DNA of 64,000 nt from Euglena gracilis (Eukaryota; Euglenida; Euglenophyceae; Euglenales). The notes below the pieces were generated by a model, which made no database searches, was not told the origin of the DNA, and saw only the letters and a program-made list of their open reading frames with translations. This document shows positions 47,944 through 59,800 of the stretch, in pieces. Each line of letters opens with the position of its first letter. The first letter of the stretch is position 1. Made by a program: the position numbers and the translations under genes. The stretch is taken from assembly GCA_039621445.1 (NCBI GenBank), contig CP154954.1, forward strand, positions 68,638,670 through 68,702,669, in the 5' to 3' direction.

Positions 47944-50835
47944 CAATTGGCATCGTTGGCTTGTTGTTTTTAAGTTTATTCTCCAAGGTATTCGCTGCTG
48001 AAATTAAAGCAACGTAGAGATAGATTTCCATCTCGTTTTTCATTTCTGTTTCTTGTGCGCTGTTTTTTTTTTTATTCTGCACCATGCGTCCTGTCCACTT
48101 TTGTTGCCGGCACCGCCGTGGGGTCACCTTGCCAGCGTTGCTGGCCACGCTGCGGCCTGCAAGGGGCAGGGCTGAACGGAATTGGGGAATCCCTATGGGT
48201 TGTGGGTGGCGGGGGGGGGGGGGTTCGACCATCTCCCCATTGACCCACCACGGTGGGGGTTCCAACACCTGTGAGGTCAACTCCCCCCACCAGGTCTTTC
48301 TGTGCAGCCCTGGAAACGTGAAGTGCCCAGCGAAGAGCCTGGAGGCCCTCGGATGGCCGGAAGCCGCTGCAACAGACCACGGTGTCACCTTTTGAACTTG
48401 CATGTCATCATTATGGGCATGGGGAAAAGTGGAAAAGTGGCACTGAGTTGTGCGTTGGTGAATTAAAGGACGGGGAAACGTTGTGTCTCATCCTCTCCCC
48501 CCTTTGTAATGGCAAATTGTGGCCTCCTTCATGCCAGATAATTGGTCACTCCTCATCCATTCAATTCATTCAATTGACGCCCTGGAAGCTTGTCTCCCTA
48601 ACCTATAACCCGAGCGATGTCCCGCCTACGCCCCGTGAATGCCGTGAATGCCCACGCGATTGGTGCCGTAGGGGTCCGCCAGCGTTTAACGCAGCAACGC
48701 CGCAGGATTCCGCTGCAACCGTTGGATAGCCACTGGAAAACCGCAGCGTTGAGATGGAAGGGAAATCGTAGCTCCGCTCCGGGGCCGGGATAGGTGTTCG
48801 GTCCCGCCCGCGTCGTCACCACATTCGCGAAACCGCCCGTGCGTGAGCACGGGCTGACGTGCTTGACAAGTTGACAAGTCAGCTGGTGTAAAGCCTGTTG
48901 CGGGGGGGGGGGGGGGCATTTAGTATCCTTCACCCTATGTTCAAAGACACGCTATATCTGACGACCATCCCCCTGGTCGGAAGACACGTTTTTGGAAATT
49001 TTGCCAGACTGCAGAGGTGTCTGAAGAAGACGGACACCCCAGTCAGAGGACAGAGATAACTGGCCGTTGGACAAAGGGGGGTAGCTGTGAAACAGTTCCA
49101 TTGCAGCGAGGGGGACACAAATGCTTTTTTGAATTTTTTTTTTATGTTTTTTCGACTTCGAAGAAATTTGCGCTTTTTTGCGTCGCGTTTTTTTGTGTCA
49201 GTTTTTTGTGTCATGCGTCGCGTTTTTCGAAGGTCAATGTCCCCTGCCCCAGGGGCAGAATGTCTTCACCCCTGATCCAGGGGAAAGTCACTGGGTCTCT
49301 ACCCTGACACAGTGACAGGGCGAGCAGGACCTGGGACCTAGCAACTTCTTACGATGGCAGGTTTCGGGCAGGACCCAGATGACAGTTTCCTGGGGGGGAG
49401 TAAATACTGAACTCTAAGGGCATGTCAGAACTTTACGGCAAACTCAGGGCGTATTTCCATAAAAAGCAGAAAAGTTTGAGAATGCTGCAGATATATGGAG
49501 TTGCTCAAACAATAAACCAGGGACCTACCCTGCCCGACTCCGGGGCAATTGTGAAACAATATGTGGCCAGCACTACGGGGAGGGGGCAAACAGGGCAGCA
49601 CACAAGGCGTGACCAGTGCCCACCCCCCCTGCCTTACTGGGGGACCTGTCAGGGTTCTGCTCCACCAGGGAAATTGCAGAGCTTTTGCCCGAGAAACCCC
49701 CGAAGTCGCTGGTGTCGTTCCGACCAATCTGTCCTGAGCTGACTTCCGGGCCTGCACTCGCCAACTTTGTCCTGAATGGGGATTTGGCCCCCCTTGCCAT
49801 TTTACTCAAAGTGCTTGGTAAATTGACCCCACCCCTGCACATTGTCGCCCTTTTCGGTGAAAATTGTCTCTAAGGTGAAAGGTGAAGAGGCAAATTTTAT
49901 GGTTGGGGTCCCCATACCGGAAGGAACACATATCCAGCCAATTGTCCACGTATCATACAATTACACACGTATTATTCATTTATACACGTATGATACTATC
50001 ACACATGTATTATTCACATAACCCCCCCCCCTGCTCCCAATTGGAAGCCCCTTGGGCTACTAGTCGACGAGTCTGCGGAAAATCCGAGGGGGGGGGGTTC
50101 TAATTGGGTACCTTGTGCGCGGCCCAAAAAAAAAACTTCGCAATCAAACGACGCAAACAGAAGATATTTGCAGCCTGTGTGATGTGAAAAACACACCACA
50201 CGTTGAAAATCGGACTCCTTCCGTCCTCCAAAAATGGCCCAAAAATTGCAAACTTGCATTTTTATCGTTCTATCTCTTATTTATATATTATTTATCAACC
50301 TGTTATTTACTTTTCATCATTTTCATTTTTTTCGTTTAGCTTTTTTAAATTTTTAGTTATTAATTTGAATTGTACAATTTAATTAATTTATATCATTCAT
50401 TTATTTTAATGATGCATCATTATATCACTTTATATTTAATTATATTCTTACCATTGCGGAGTATATGATCAACATGCACTTCATTGCTGAACCAATGACT
50501 TTTATGATCATCCCATATTGCTCTCTTCTAATGAAGAGAGCAGCACTTTTAAACTGTGGTGAGTCATTCGTCAAAGTTGTGTGTGGCATACGCAAAAGGT
50601 TTTTCATTTTGAAAGACGGGGGTTGCAGGGGGAGGGGGGCGGCAACCTCCTCCCCCCCCCCCGCTCCGTTGGGAGGCTGTATGCCGACCAAGTATATCGG
50701 ATTGCCCAGAGTGTTTAACTGTGGAGAACAGCATGCACAACAGCGTTTGCCAATCAGTCAGTTCTTTTCCCTGTGTTCGGGGCTGCCTTAAAGGACTAAA
50801 GGCGGAAAATACACCGACCAGAGTCCGGCATGGCG
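45285..50835. other. Region downstream of gene 2 exons: no supported gene
   Basis: Expected position of gene 2 cyclase exons, but I found none that I can defend. Contents: CTGACAGGTT-type fragments (45355-45440, 49300-49400), a (ATC)n tract (47828-47942), a GC-rich patch (48600-48900) of unknown nature, and a GC-moderate patch at 45880-46290 with short minus-strand frames that match nothing I know. Confidence 0.45.
47828..47942. repeat. (ATC)n microsatellite
   Basis: Seven CGT units then ~30 CAT/ATC units. Produces poly-His, poly-Ser and poly-Met frames that are not genes. Confidence 0.97.
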
Positions 50836-50842
50836 CACACCT

Positions 50843-50898
50843 GTCAGGGTCGCTGCGGCTGGAGGACTCGTCCGAGAGGGCGTCGCCCCGTAGGTTCA
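50843..50898 (-). CDS. Gene 2 exon: acidic/Ser linker SDESSSRSDPDR
   Basis: The frame reads LRGDALSDESSSRSDPDR and ends CTGACAG|GTGTGC. The corresponding place in gene 1 also ends in an acidic/Ser segment with GGACAG|GTGTGG. Position (just 3-prime of the YRPYLPD exon) and donor similarity support it. Confidence 0.5.
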
Positions 50899-53800
50899 CT
50901 TGCTGACCTACCCCCCCCTCCGTGAAACTGTCACCTGACAGGTTGGCCAATGCGGGGATCCCGAAAACTTCCTATCATGACAGGTTGGCCGGTACCAGGA
51001 ACAGTTTCACTGACAGTTTCCCGGGCAGGACCCTGACAGGTTCTTGGGCATGACAGTTCCCCCCGGGGGGTGGGGGATAGATCCCTTGGGGGAGTGGGAT
51101 GCGATGGCAGCTTTTCCTGGGTCCAAACCCAACCCACCCATCTTCATTTAAGAAAGAAACCACCAACAAAAGACCTGGGGGCAACCGCAAATTCATCCAG
51201 CAAAGTCATCAAAAATAAACCAAAAAACTTTGAAGTGTTCTGTCCAACCAGGCCCTCGGCCCAGTTGTTCTGACCCACGGCACGACTCACACACGGGAGG
51301 GCAGTCCAGCAGCCCAAACCCCAGAGCTGGGGTCATGCAATGACCAAGTGAACGCACGGCCATCCCCCTCCCCGACACCGTCGCACTCCTTGCTGGTCTT
51401 CTCGTCGTCCTGGCTGGCAAACAGCGTGTCCGGCAGGTACGGACGATACAGCAGCAGGTTGTTGACGATGTGGAACAGCGTCTGCTCCAGCGTCGAGGGG
51501 TTGGGGGGCAGGCCCACTGTTCTCATGAGTGCGGCAATACATCCTCGGCTGAACTTTTTGACCCCCCTCTTGTCCAAGACACACCAATGTTCAGGGAATG
51601 TGCTGTCGACACCGGGGGGGAATGGAGATGCCAACGCCGCTGTAATTCAATGAAGAACCCCAAACACTGTTCCAGAATTGTTGACGCGGGGGTGTCAACG
51701 ACGCTGTGTGTCTTGGACAACAGGAGGGGAGGTAGCTGCCTCCACCAAGGGCTGTATGGGAAGGCCAGGTGGGTGGGGGAGGTGGGCTTGTCCCTCAAAC
51801 CAATGGGTGGCAGGTGGTGGCCCCCTTCCTTCCCATTTTTTATAGAGCAAGTCTTTGTCAACGCTCACAGAAACATACGAGAAAAAAATCATTCCCAGGC
51901 AAATGACCTTCAAAAAGATGGGCGGGACAGGGGGTGTGTGGCCGTTTGTGCATATGAACACATGGGAGTCTTCTGATGGTCCTTTCCTCAAGCAAGAAAC
52001 TTGACTGAACAATTATTGGAACAATCCTCACTGGTTAAGAATGCCGTCATCCTTTGTGATTATTTTTTATGGGAGGTTGAAGAGTCACAACATGTTTTAT
52101 GTTCTGTATTCACCATTATCGCCACAAACATTTTAAATTGCTGTGTTGTAACACAATTTTCTTTTCGCGCGTGAGCAAAAGCGCGAACAGCATCATTTGT
52201 CCCTTGTCTTAGGCGGCGCGAATTGCCCAACCGAATTTTGTGTTTTTTGACGTTTTTTGGCTGTTTTGAAACCCCCCTAAAAGGGCACAAAATTCTGGGT
52301 TGAGAGGGGTGTGTGGCAGCTTTGGGCCAAAATTTTATGAAAGTGGTTTTGCGCGGTATTCCGCTTAAACGATTTACGATTGTGCGTGAATTGTGTGAGT
52401 TGGGGGTGTGCTAGAAATGTTTGAAATGGCTCAAAAAACACTGACTTTGAATGGGTGTGACACGGGGCTGTGTGTCCATGGCTTATGCTAATAACAGTAT
52501 TTGAGAAACGAATGAATATTGCAAGTGTACGCGGATAACCGCGTAAAACGAAACGAGAGGTGACAGACGACGCAGACAAGCAGGTGACAAACTTAAATGT
52601 TTAGGCGGATATCTGCGCAGAATAAACTTGTACGCGGATTACCGCCTAAAAGTGAAAACAAAGAATGGTACGCGGATTACCGCCTACAATAACACAAACA
52701 GTTGATGATTGACAGTTGATGATTGGTTGGAGGCATGGGGGGGGGCATACCAGCTGTGAGGTCAGAGAAGTCAGGCGGGAAACCGCCTGACCGGGTTAAG
52801 GGTGGGCAGAAAAAGCAAAGCATTTGTGGACGATGGGGTGGGGTGGGGGGAGATGGAAACCACCCTAGAAATGAACTCTGCTGGTTTGTTTGCAAAGTTT
52901 TGCAACCCTACTTGTGACACACAGTCACAGGGGTGAATCTTTGCGGAGTACACTGACGACAGACTTTGTTGCCAGGTCGCCAGGCAGTTTGCAACTGAAT
53001 GGTGTCTGGTGTGTTGTGGTGGGTGGAGGTTTATGGAAACCAGGGAGAGGATATTGCACCAGCAGGGTTTGACCGAACGAGGAGAGACGGGCAGCCCTTA
53101 AACTTGGGCACTCAGAGCAGGGGTGGTTCCCAAAAGGACCGGACACACTTGTGTTGAGAGTGGTTACATGGATGGAAGCCAAATGCATCGGGTCAAACAT
53201 CGACCCGGCGTTGGTTGAGAACAGACAACCTTCTGGTTTACCACCCTTCCATACGTTTTCTGACTGTGGAGACCACCGTTGCCTCCTCTGGAGGCATGTT
53301 GCCGGACCCGAAGGAAGAAGAGCCAGAAAAAAAGAGGTGTTTTGGGCATTTTGTCTGAAATTCAGCAAAAACTTCAGCTTTTCAAAGGAAAAATGCTGCA
53401 AAACTTTTTCAAAAAACAATTAAAAAGGCCTTGAATTTTTCAGAACTTGGAGGACTCCTTCCGAAAACCACCCAAATTTTTTCGATGGCTGCCACCAGCT
53501 GCTGAAACAGGCGTTTCTCCGTCCATATCTTGAATCACTTCTTTGTCAGCCTTCCCCAAACCCTGATTTTGGGCCACCAAAACCGTTTGGTTCCAAGTTG
53601 AGGGCCCTGGGAGGTGCTTTTGTTCCTCCTGAAAAATCAACCTCAGGTTTTTGGCTGTTTTTCGGGACAGTAACAAAATATCACCTCTACCGCAGCTCAC
53701 CCAGCCTGGCAACTGACACATGCGTTCCACTGCTGTCCCTGCAGACGACCCCTTCACCACCTGGCCAGGGGGAACACGTCCACCTCCTTGTTGGAGAGGA

Positions 53801-56800
53801 GGGTGTCCACGTCCTGCTTAAATGCCAAGCGGGTTTCCGCCTGCTCGGGTGCTTGCTGTCCCGCCGCAGCAGCCACAGCTCCCTTTCAACCTGTCCCGCC
53901 CAACTTTCAAAAACGATGTCGCCACACGTCACCACCGACACAGACACTTTGGGACACTGAAATATCACAAAACACAACCCATCAGGACAGCAACAAGCTC
54001 CACGCGGGTTTCCGCCCAAACCTCATCTGTGCGGAAACCCGCGCAAAGTAAAAGCGAAGTACGCGGATAACCGCGCACTGCTACCATCCACCAACGTCTC
54101 AAAATCCCCTCCCTCTCCCCCAAATTTGTTCATTAACAACTTCACGTGATTACCGACTTCTGGAGGTTTCAGCGCGTTCCCACTTCCCGCTCCCACATGT
54201 CATCCACAAACACGAACTGTTCTCATTCTGAAACCCTTCTGCGCGGGTTTCCGCCTGAGAGATCATCACTGCTTTACGCAGTAAGCCGCCTAACCTCATT
54301 TTTACCTTTATTCCCAGGCCAGTCTCCTTTGTAAGGGCAGCATCTCTTCATCACAAAAACAAATTTTGTGCGGTTTACCGCCTAAAACATCCCTTTCCAG
54401 AAATTATAGCATCATTTGGGCAGTGCTGTTTGTTCACCTCCCCCATCACTGGACCTCGGGACTCACGAGATGTTCAAAAATGCGCGGGTTGCTTAAGCGG
54501 TTGCCTCTTCTTCACCTGCCACACCGTGTCACCCCCCCTCCAGAGGGGGGGTCCGGTAGCAACGCCAAACAACCGGGGCTCCGGAGGCCAGGTGTTCTCT
54601 GGCTGTTTTCTGTTTTTCAAAATTTCAAGGTGTTTCAGGGGGGTGTTTTCCAAAATCCCCCCTAAAAACAGCCATAAATTTTCAAAATCGCCACTTTGTC
54701 AAATCACCTAAAATGGACCCAAAACCACCCAAAATTTTGTGCTGGTGTCACCCTCTCAGAATTTTGGGCACGAAACGGTGGGGTATGGTACACGGAAACC
54801 CGCGCACCCCAAACGCCGAAAAACCGGCAAAAAATTTGGGCAATTTGCGCCGCCTAAGCTTGTATGCTTTTCACCTGTTTCCAGGCCATTGAATCAGCAA
54901 ACCTGAGCTTCGGCCTCCAACTGCATTGCCTTTGCGGGCTGAAGGTCCCCAGCAGGCTGCCAGGAAACAAACCCTCTTGTTGAAACAATGAAGCATTCCT
55001 CTTCCCCACCGGAATCGCTAATTCCACACAATGCAGCAAGAACAGAAACCAGGGGAAAAGGACTGTATCTTTGGGGGGGGGGGGTGCAGGGTGAAACAAA
55101 AATTTCGATGTTTTTGACTCCAACAAGCAACAATGAAGAAGAAAAAAAACCCGAACGTACAACAGCTTTGATGTGTTTGTTCAGAAGGCTTGGAATGAAA
55201 TTAAAACAACGCTATTGCCCGAAAAAGCACACTTCCTGAAAAGGTGAGGGATGTGGTGTGAGTTAACAACAATTAGCAACTACAGAGACAGAGGAATGCC
55301 GGTAAGTGCCGGTAAGTGGAAGGTGAATGAAAACCATTTAAAGAAGAAAGAAATTTTCAACGATGTTTCTGTGTTGCACACCTGGAAGTTAAATTCAGCC
55401 AAGCTGGAACAGTGCAGCGGGGAATGCCAACCCAAAAAGCCAAATTCTCTTGTGAAGCCAAATTGGCAGGGACGGAGGCGAAGGTCACCTCCCTATGAGG
55501 ACCCGTCGGTGAATATGGGCCGAAAGGCCAACTTCCTGGGGGGGTGACCCCCCAAACAAAGTGCGCAGTGCCCAAGTGAGTGTCCCGCCCTGAGCCCCGA
55601 AAGGAAAGTCCATAAACGCGCGCACCCTCCAAAAGGGAAACGTTACACTGAACCCATTTCAGCTTGTACCCAAATACGTGCACGGCCACGGAGGGTCCGA
55701 GGCGACAGTCCAGCAATGCACCATGCACCTGGTGCACTTAAACGGGAGGGGAGGTTCAGCTGGAGGGACTCAGCTCGTTGGCTGGCCTGGCCCATTTCGG
55801 CGATGAACTTGCCGAGAGTCTGAGCGACCCGCAGCTGCTTCGCCATCGTGAACAGGGCGTCGCTAAATGAAATAAATAAATAAAATCCGAGGCTGGCTCC
55901 CCCAATGGGGTCCACGGCTGGAACAAGGCCTGACCTGGGACCGGACTGGACCAGGTAGCAAAAAAAAAAATCGAAACTGCTTATGACAAAAATCGATTTT
56001 CGTGGACAAAAAAATTGACCTGGGAAGCCCATTTCTTCCCCATTTTCGGACGTTTTTGAACCTCAAGCAAAAAATACATTGCCACCCAGCTGCCCTTCAG
56101 GCAGCTGGAAAATAAATAAAAATCGTCGATGGGGTGGGAGAGGGGTCCGGCGCTGGAAAAACGTTGCTGGCGGAAAAAGGGGCTGCTGGCGGGCTGCACT
56201 CCCCGCCTCAGGGGTTGGGGTGCCCTCTGGCTCAAGCGACACCCGGACCGTGGCGTGGTTCTGCATCGCCATGTGGGAGAACACCGCCGTGATGAGCTGG
56301 CTGATGGCGCCCTGCCGCCGGGCGATGTCGGGCGGGGGGGGGGAGCACACAGAGGAGTAGGGGATTGGGGGAAACAGAAACGCACACACGCACCCAAACA
56401 TGGAAGCACACGCAGGTTCACACGCACACATACCTTGGGCTGGATAGCCCCCCCCCCCGCCTGGGGGGCTGGGCCCCAGGAGGATCTGTGCTGGGCGGGG
56501 ATGGGCTGAAATCAGAAGAGATGGATGATACCTGCACATGCAGGGGGTGTGGGGGAAATGCAACTGGGCCCTTCAAATTATGCAAGTCAAAAAAATGCAA
56601 AAAAAATGCAAAAAAAATGCAAAAAAAAGCAACTTGCATGAAAAACCTGAGAAAAAGCTGGAATATAACAGAGCTTTGCTGCCTAAGATCAAAAAAAATT
56701 TCCAGGGCAAAATATTTTATGCAAAAAAAATGCAAAAAAATGCAAAAAAATCCATAAATATGGCAACCAACAACAAAATTTTTTTCCAGGGCAAAATATT

Positions 56801-59800
56801 TTATGTAGAAAATGCAAAAATATGCAAAAAAATTCAAAACATATGGCAACCAACTACAAAAATTTTTTCCGGGGAAAATATTTTATGCAAAAAATGCAAA
56901 AAAATGCAAAAAAATGCAAATTTCGGGAAAAGCCGATTATGCAAAAAAATGCAAATTATGCAAGTTGCATTTTTCCCCCCCCCTGGCACATGCACATGGA
57001 TGCGCAAAAATGCACACCAACGCACACGCGCACGAAATCGCCCACACCCACACCCACACCCACACACCTGCAGACACACATGCAAGCGGATGGCACCCCT
57101 CAACACTGTGCACGATTTTGCACACACTACATGGACCACAGAAGCCACAAAAAAATTCAAAATACAAACTACATTCGATAATGCTTTTGCATATTATTGT
57201 ATACACATTACATATTATTATTGTAGTGCTATTGTGCAAATCATTGAATATTGCTGTTCGTGATCACTATTATACAATTCATGGAATATTGCTGTTCAAT
57301 ATAAATCAAAAAAAGCGGATAATGATAGCAACTGAACAAGGTGTTGGCGCAATTCCATGGTATCCTGGCTGAGCCTGGCTGAGCCACCACAAACATGATG
57401 ATCATCTCCTCGCCGACAACCACGCGGGTGGTGACGCCCTCCACCCCGGCGATGTAGTGCATCCCATAGACCCAATGCAGACCTCCGCGGCTGTGGTCAT
57501 GTGGGCCCATTTTGGCTGGACTGAACTGGCCATCGGGGGGGGGGGGGGTTCAGCAGCACACACATGGATGGGTGGAGAAAACAAAAAGAGTCAGGGAGAC
57601 AAGATGTTAAAGTGGTATTCCTTTCCAGATCATCAAATCCCGTCCCAATAATTTGAACCAAAATATGCATTTCTGGCCATTTGAGCAAAACATAATACAT
57701 ATCTCACCATGGAAACATGGAAGATGAAATATTCACTTTTCTTTGACTTTGGCCATGTGCTGAAATTGTGTGGATATCAAACTTTCGCGATTCCCCACAC
57801 CTACCCATCATATCCTGTGGAAACGGACAACTCATCGATTGTAGAGGTGGGTGACAAGTCCCCGTCAGGACAGGTCAGCGAGTGCGGACCCAGAGGACAG
57901 TTTCCCGGGGGCCCGGGCCGGAGGAAAAAAAGTGGCATGACCCCTCCGGCTGAAACAACACGGATGCGTTTCACATAATGTGCAATCTGAAGCCGAAGAA
58001 CGTAAACAATTTTATCAACTCAGGAAATCTGCTTTTTTCAACAAATGCGACATTTCTCAAAAAGCAAATAGGTGACAGGCCAGCGGGTAAGGGAAGGTGA
58101 CAGGTTCCGACTCACTCCCGGGAAATGTCACCTGTTAGGTCAGCGAAAACAGAGGTAGGCCCTTCAGTGATATGCCAGTAAAAACGGAGGTTGGTGACAC
58201 TTTCCTGCATGCGGGTGGAGGGGGTCTGGTCAGAGGGGAAAGGGTGAACCTTTCGACCCCCCAACTGCCCCAGAAATCCAAAAAAAAATTTCACATTCTT
58301 AAGAGAAAACTTGAAAAATGAGTTCCACTCGTTTTTTTCACATTCAAAAAAAACCTTTTTCCGTTAGAAAAAGTCCGAAAATGTTGTTTGGCGACAGGTC
58401 AACCAATACAGGTGAGTGGCAGGTCCCAATGAGGACAGGTCAACGAATACAACGAATACAGGGCTTAGGTGACAATTTCCCTGGGAGGACAATTTCCCGG
58501 GGGGTAGGCACATGTTAATTATTTGCAACTGACGCTAAACCCTCAACTTCTTCTGCTCGGACCTGCATTTGGTTTTGAGCATCGCAACAAAGATGGGGGG
58601 GGGGAGGCGTGGGTGCCGAACTGAAGTGGAAGGCGGCAATGCCTCCGGTGAGGATGACTGCGACCACCACGGCAGCGACCGACGGTGGGGAAAGGTTTCG
58701 TGGGTGGGCCAAACGTCAATCGTCGGCTTAGGACTCCCCCCCCCCCACCGACGCCAGCGCGGACCCCCCAGAGGCGGACCTGGGAGAGGGGCATAGAGGG
58801 GAAAACCCTTCCCGTTTTCATCATTCTTGGAAGTTTTTCCGCGACAGTCTGGGGTTTGGGGCTAAAATCGTTCAGTTGCCAAAAAAAAACCCAACTTGAA
58901 ACTCCCAAAACTTCCCATCTTTCGCCCGGTACCAAGACCCTCTGGCAAGGCACCCCCCCAGGAGGCTCAGCCCAGACCAACGCACCCACCCACCCATCCA
59001 CCCACCCACCCGGAGGTTTTTGAGTTAGAAAAAAAGGCCAGGGGGATGATTGTTTAAAAAAGCAAGGACGTCTGCTCAGGCGATTCAAAGAGGAGACTCC
59101 CACTCCAAGTCTTCAACAAACTCCCAACCTTCGGCAAACAAAATATGGGTGACTAGGCAGGATAGGCAAGAACAAAATGAAAAACGTTGATGACAATTCT
59201 GCAAATAACTGCCAAACCATTATTTTGACTGTAATTGTGTAAGATCAATAAAGTTGAACATATGCGCAAATCAATCAAACTGGGCAAACACCAACAGACA
59301 GAACAGACAGGAGATGAAGCTGAACCCCAAACCCCTGCGGCGCCAGCAAGAAAGACAGGATGGCCACAAGGCACACAGCACCGCCAAGAGCAATGACGGC
59401 AGAAGTGATGTTGCTGCTCTCAGTTGCTGCTCTCACGACACCGATGAGATGTGCTAACCTCGTTTCCCCCCACACAACGTTGTTCAAAAACAAAACCAAT
59501 TGATCGCCCGAAACAGTTCGATGAGGATCGACTGACGACCAATAGGCCAGTCATGCCCCGCGAGGGTACACTTGCCTGAGAGCTATCCCACACCGAGAAA
59601 GCATGCTGAAAACTCCATCGGGGAAAAAAAACAGGTGCCCCCAAGGTGCATGATGGGGGGGGGGGTGTACAGGCATCACCCTCTGGTCAGTGGTCAGGAA
59701 CGACCAGAAGTTAAGCTCTACAGCAAGCGCAAGCAGTCTTCAGAGGGGTCGACATTGGTACCCAACAAACCGAGTTGCAAAAAAAAACCAGGCACGAAAT

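Noticed and set aside
47700-48400. Poly-Met, poly-His and poly-Ser frames
   Set aside because: Artefacts of the (ATC)n tract.
56672-56690. GCTGCCTAAGATC as a right end of a CTTAG element
   Set aside because: No matching left end and no palindrome array nearby.
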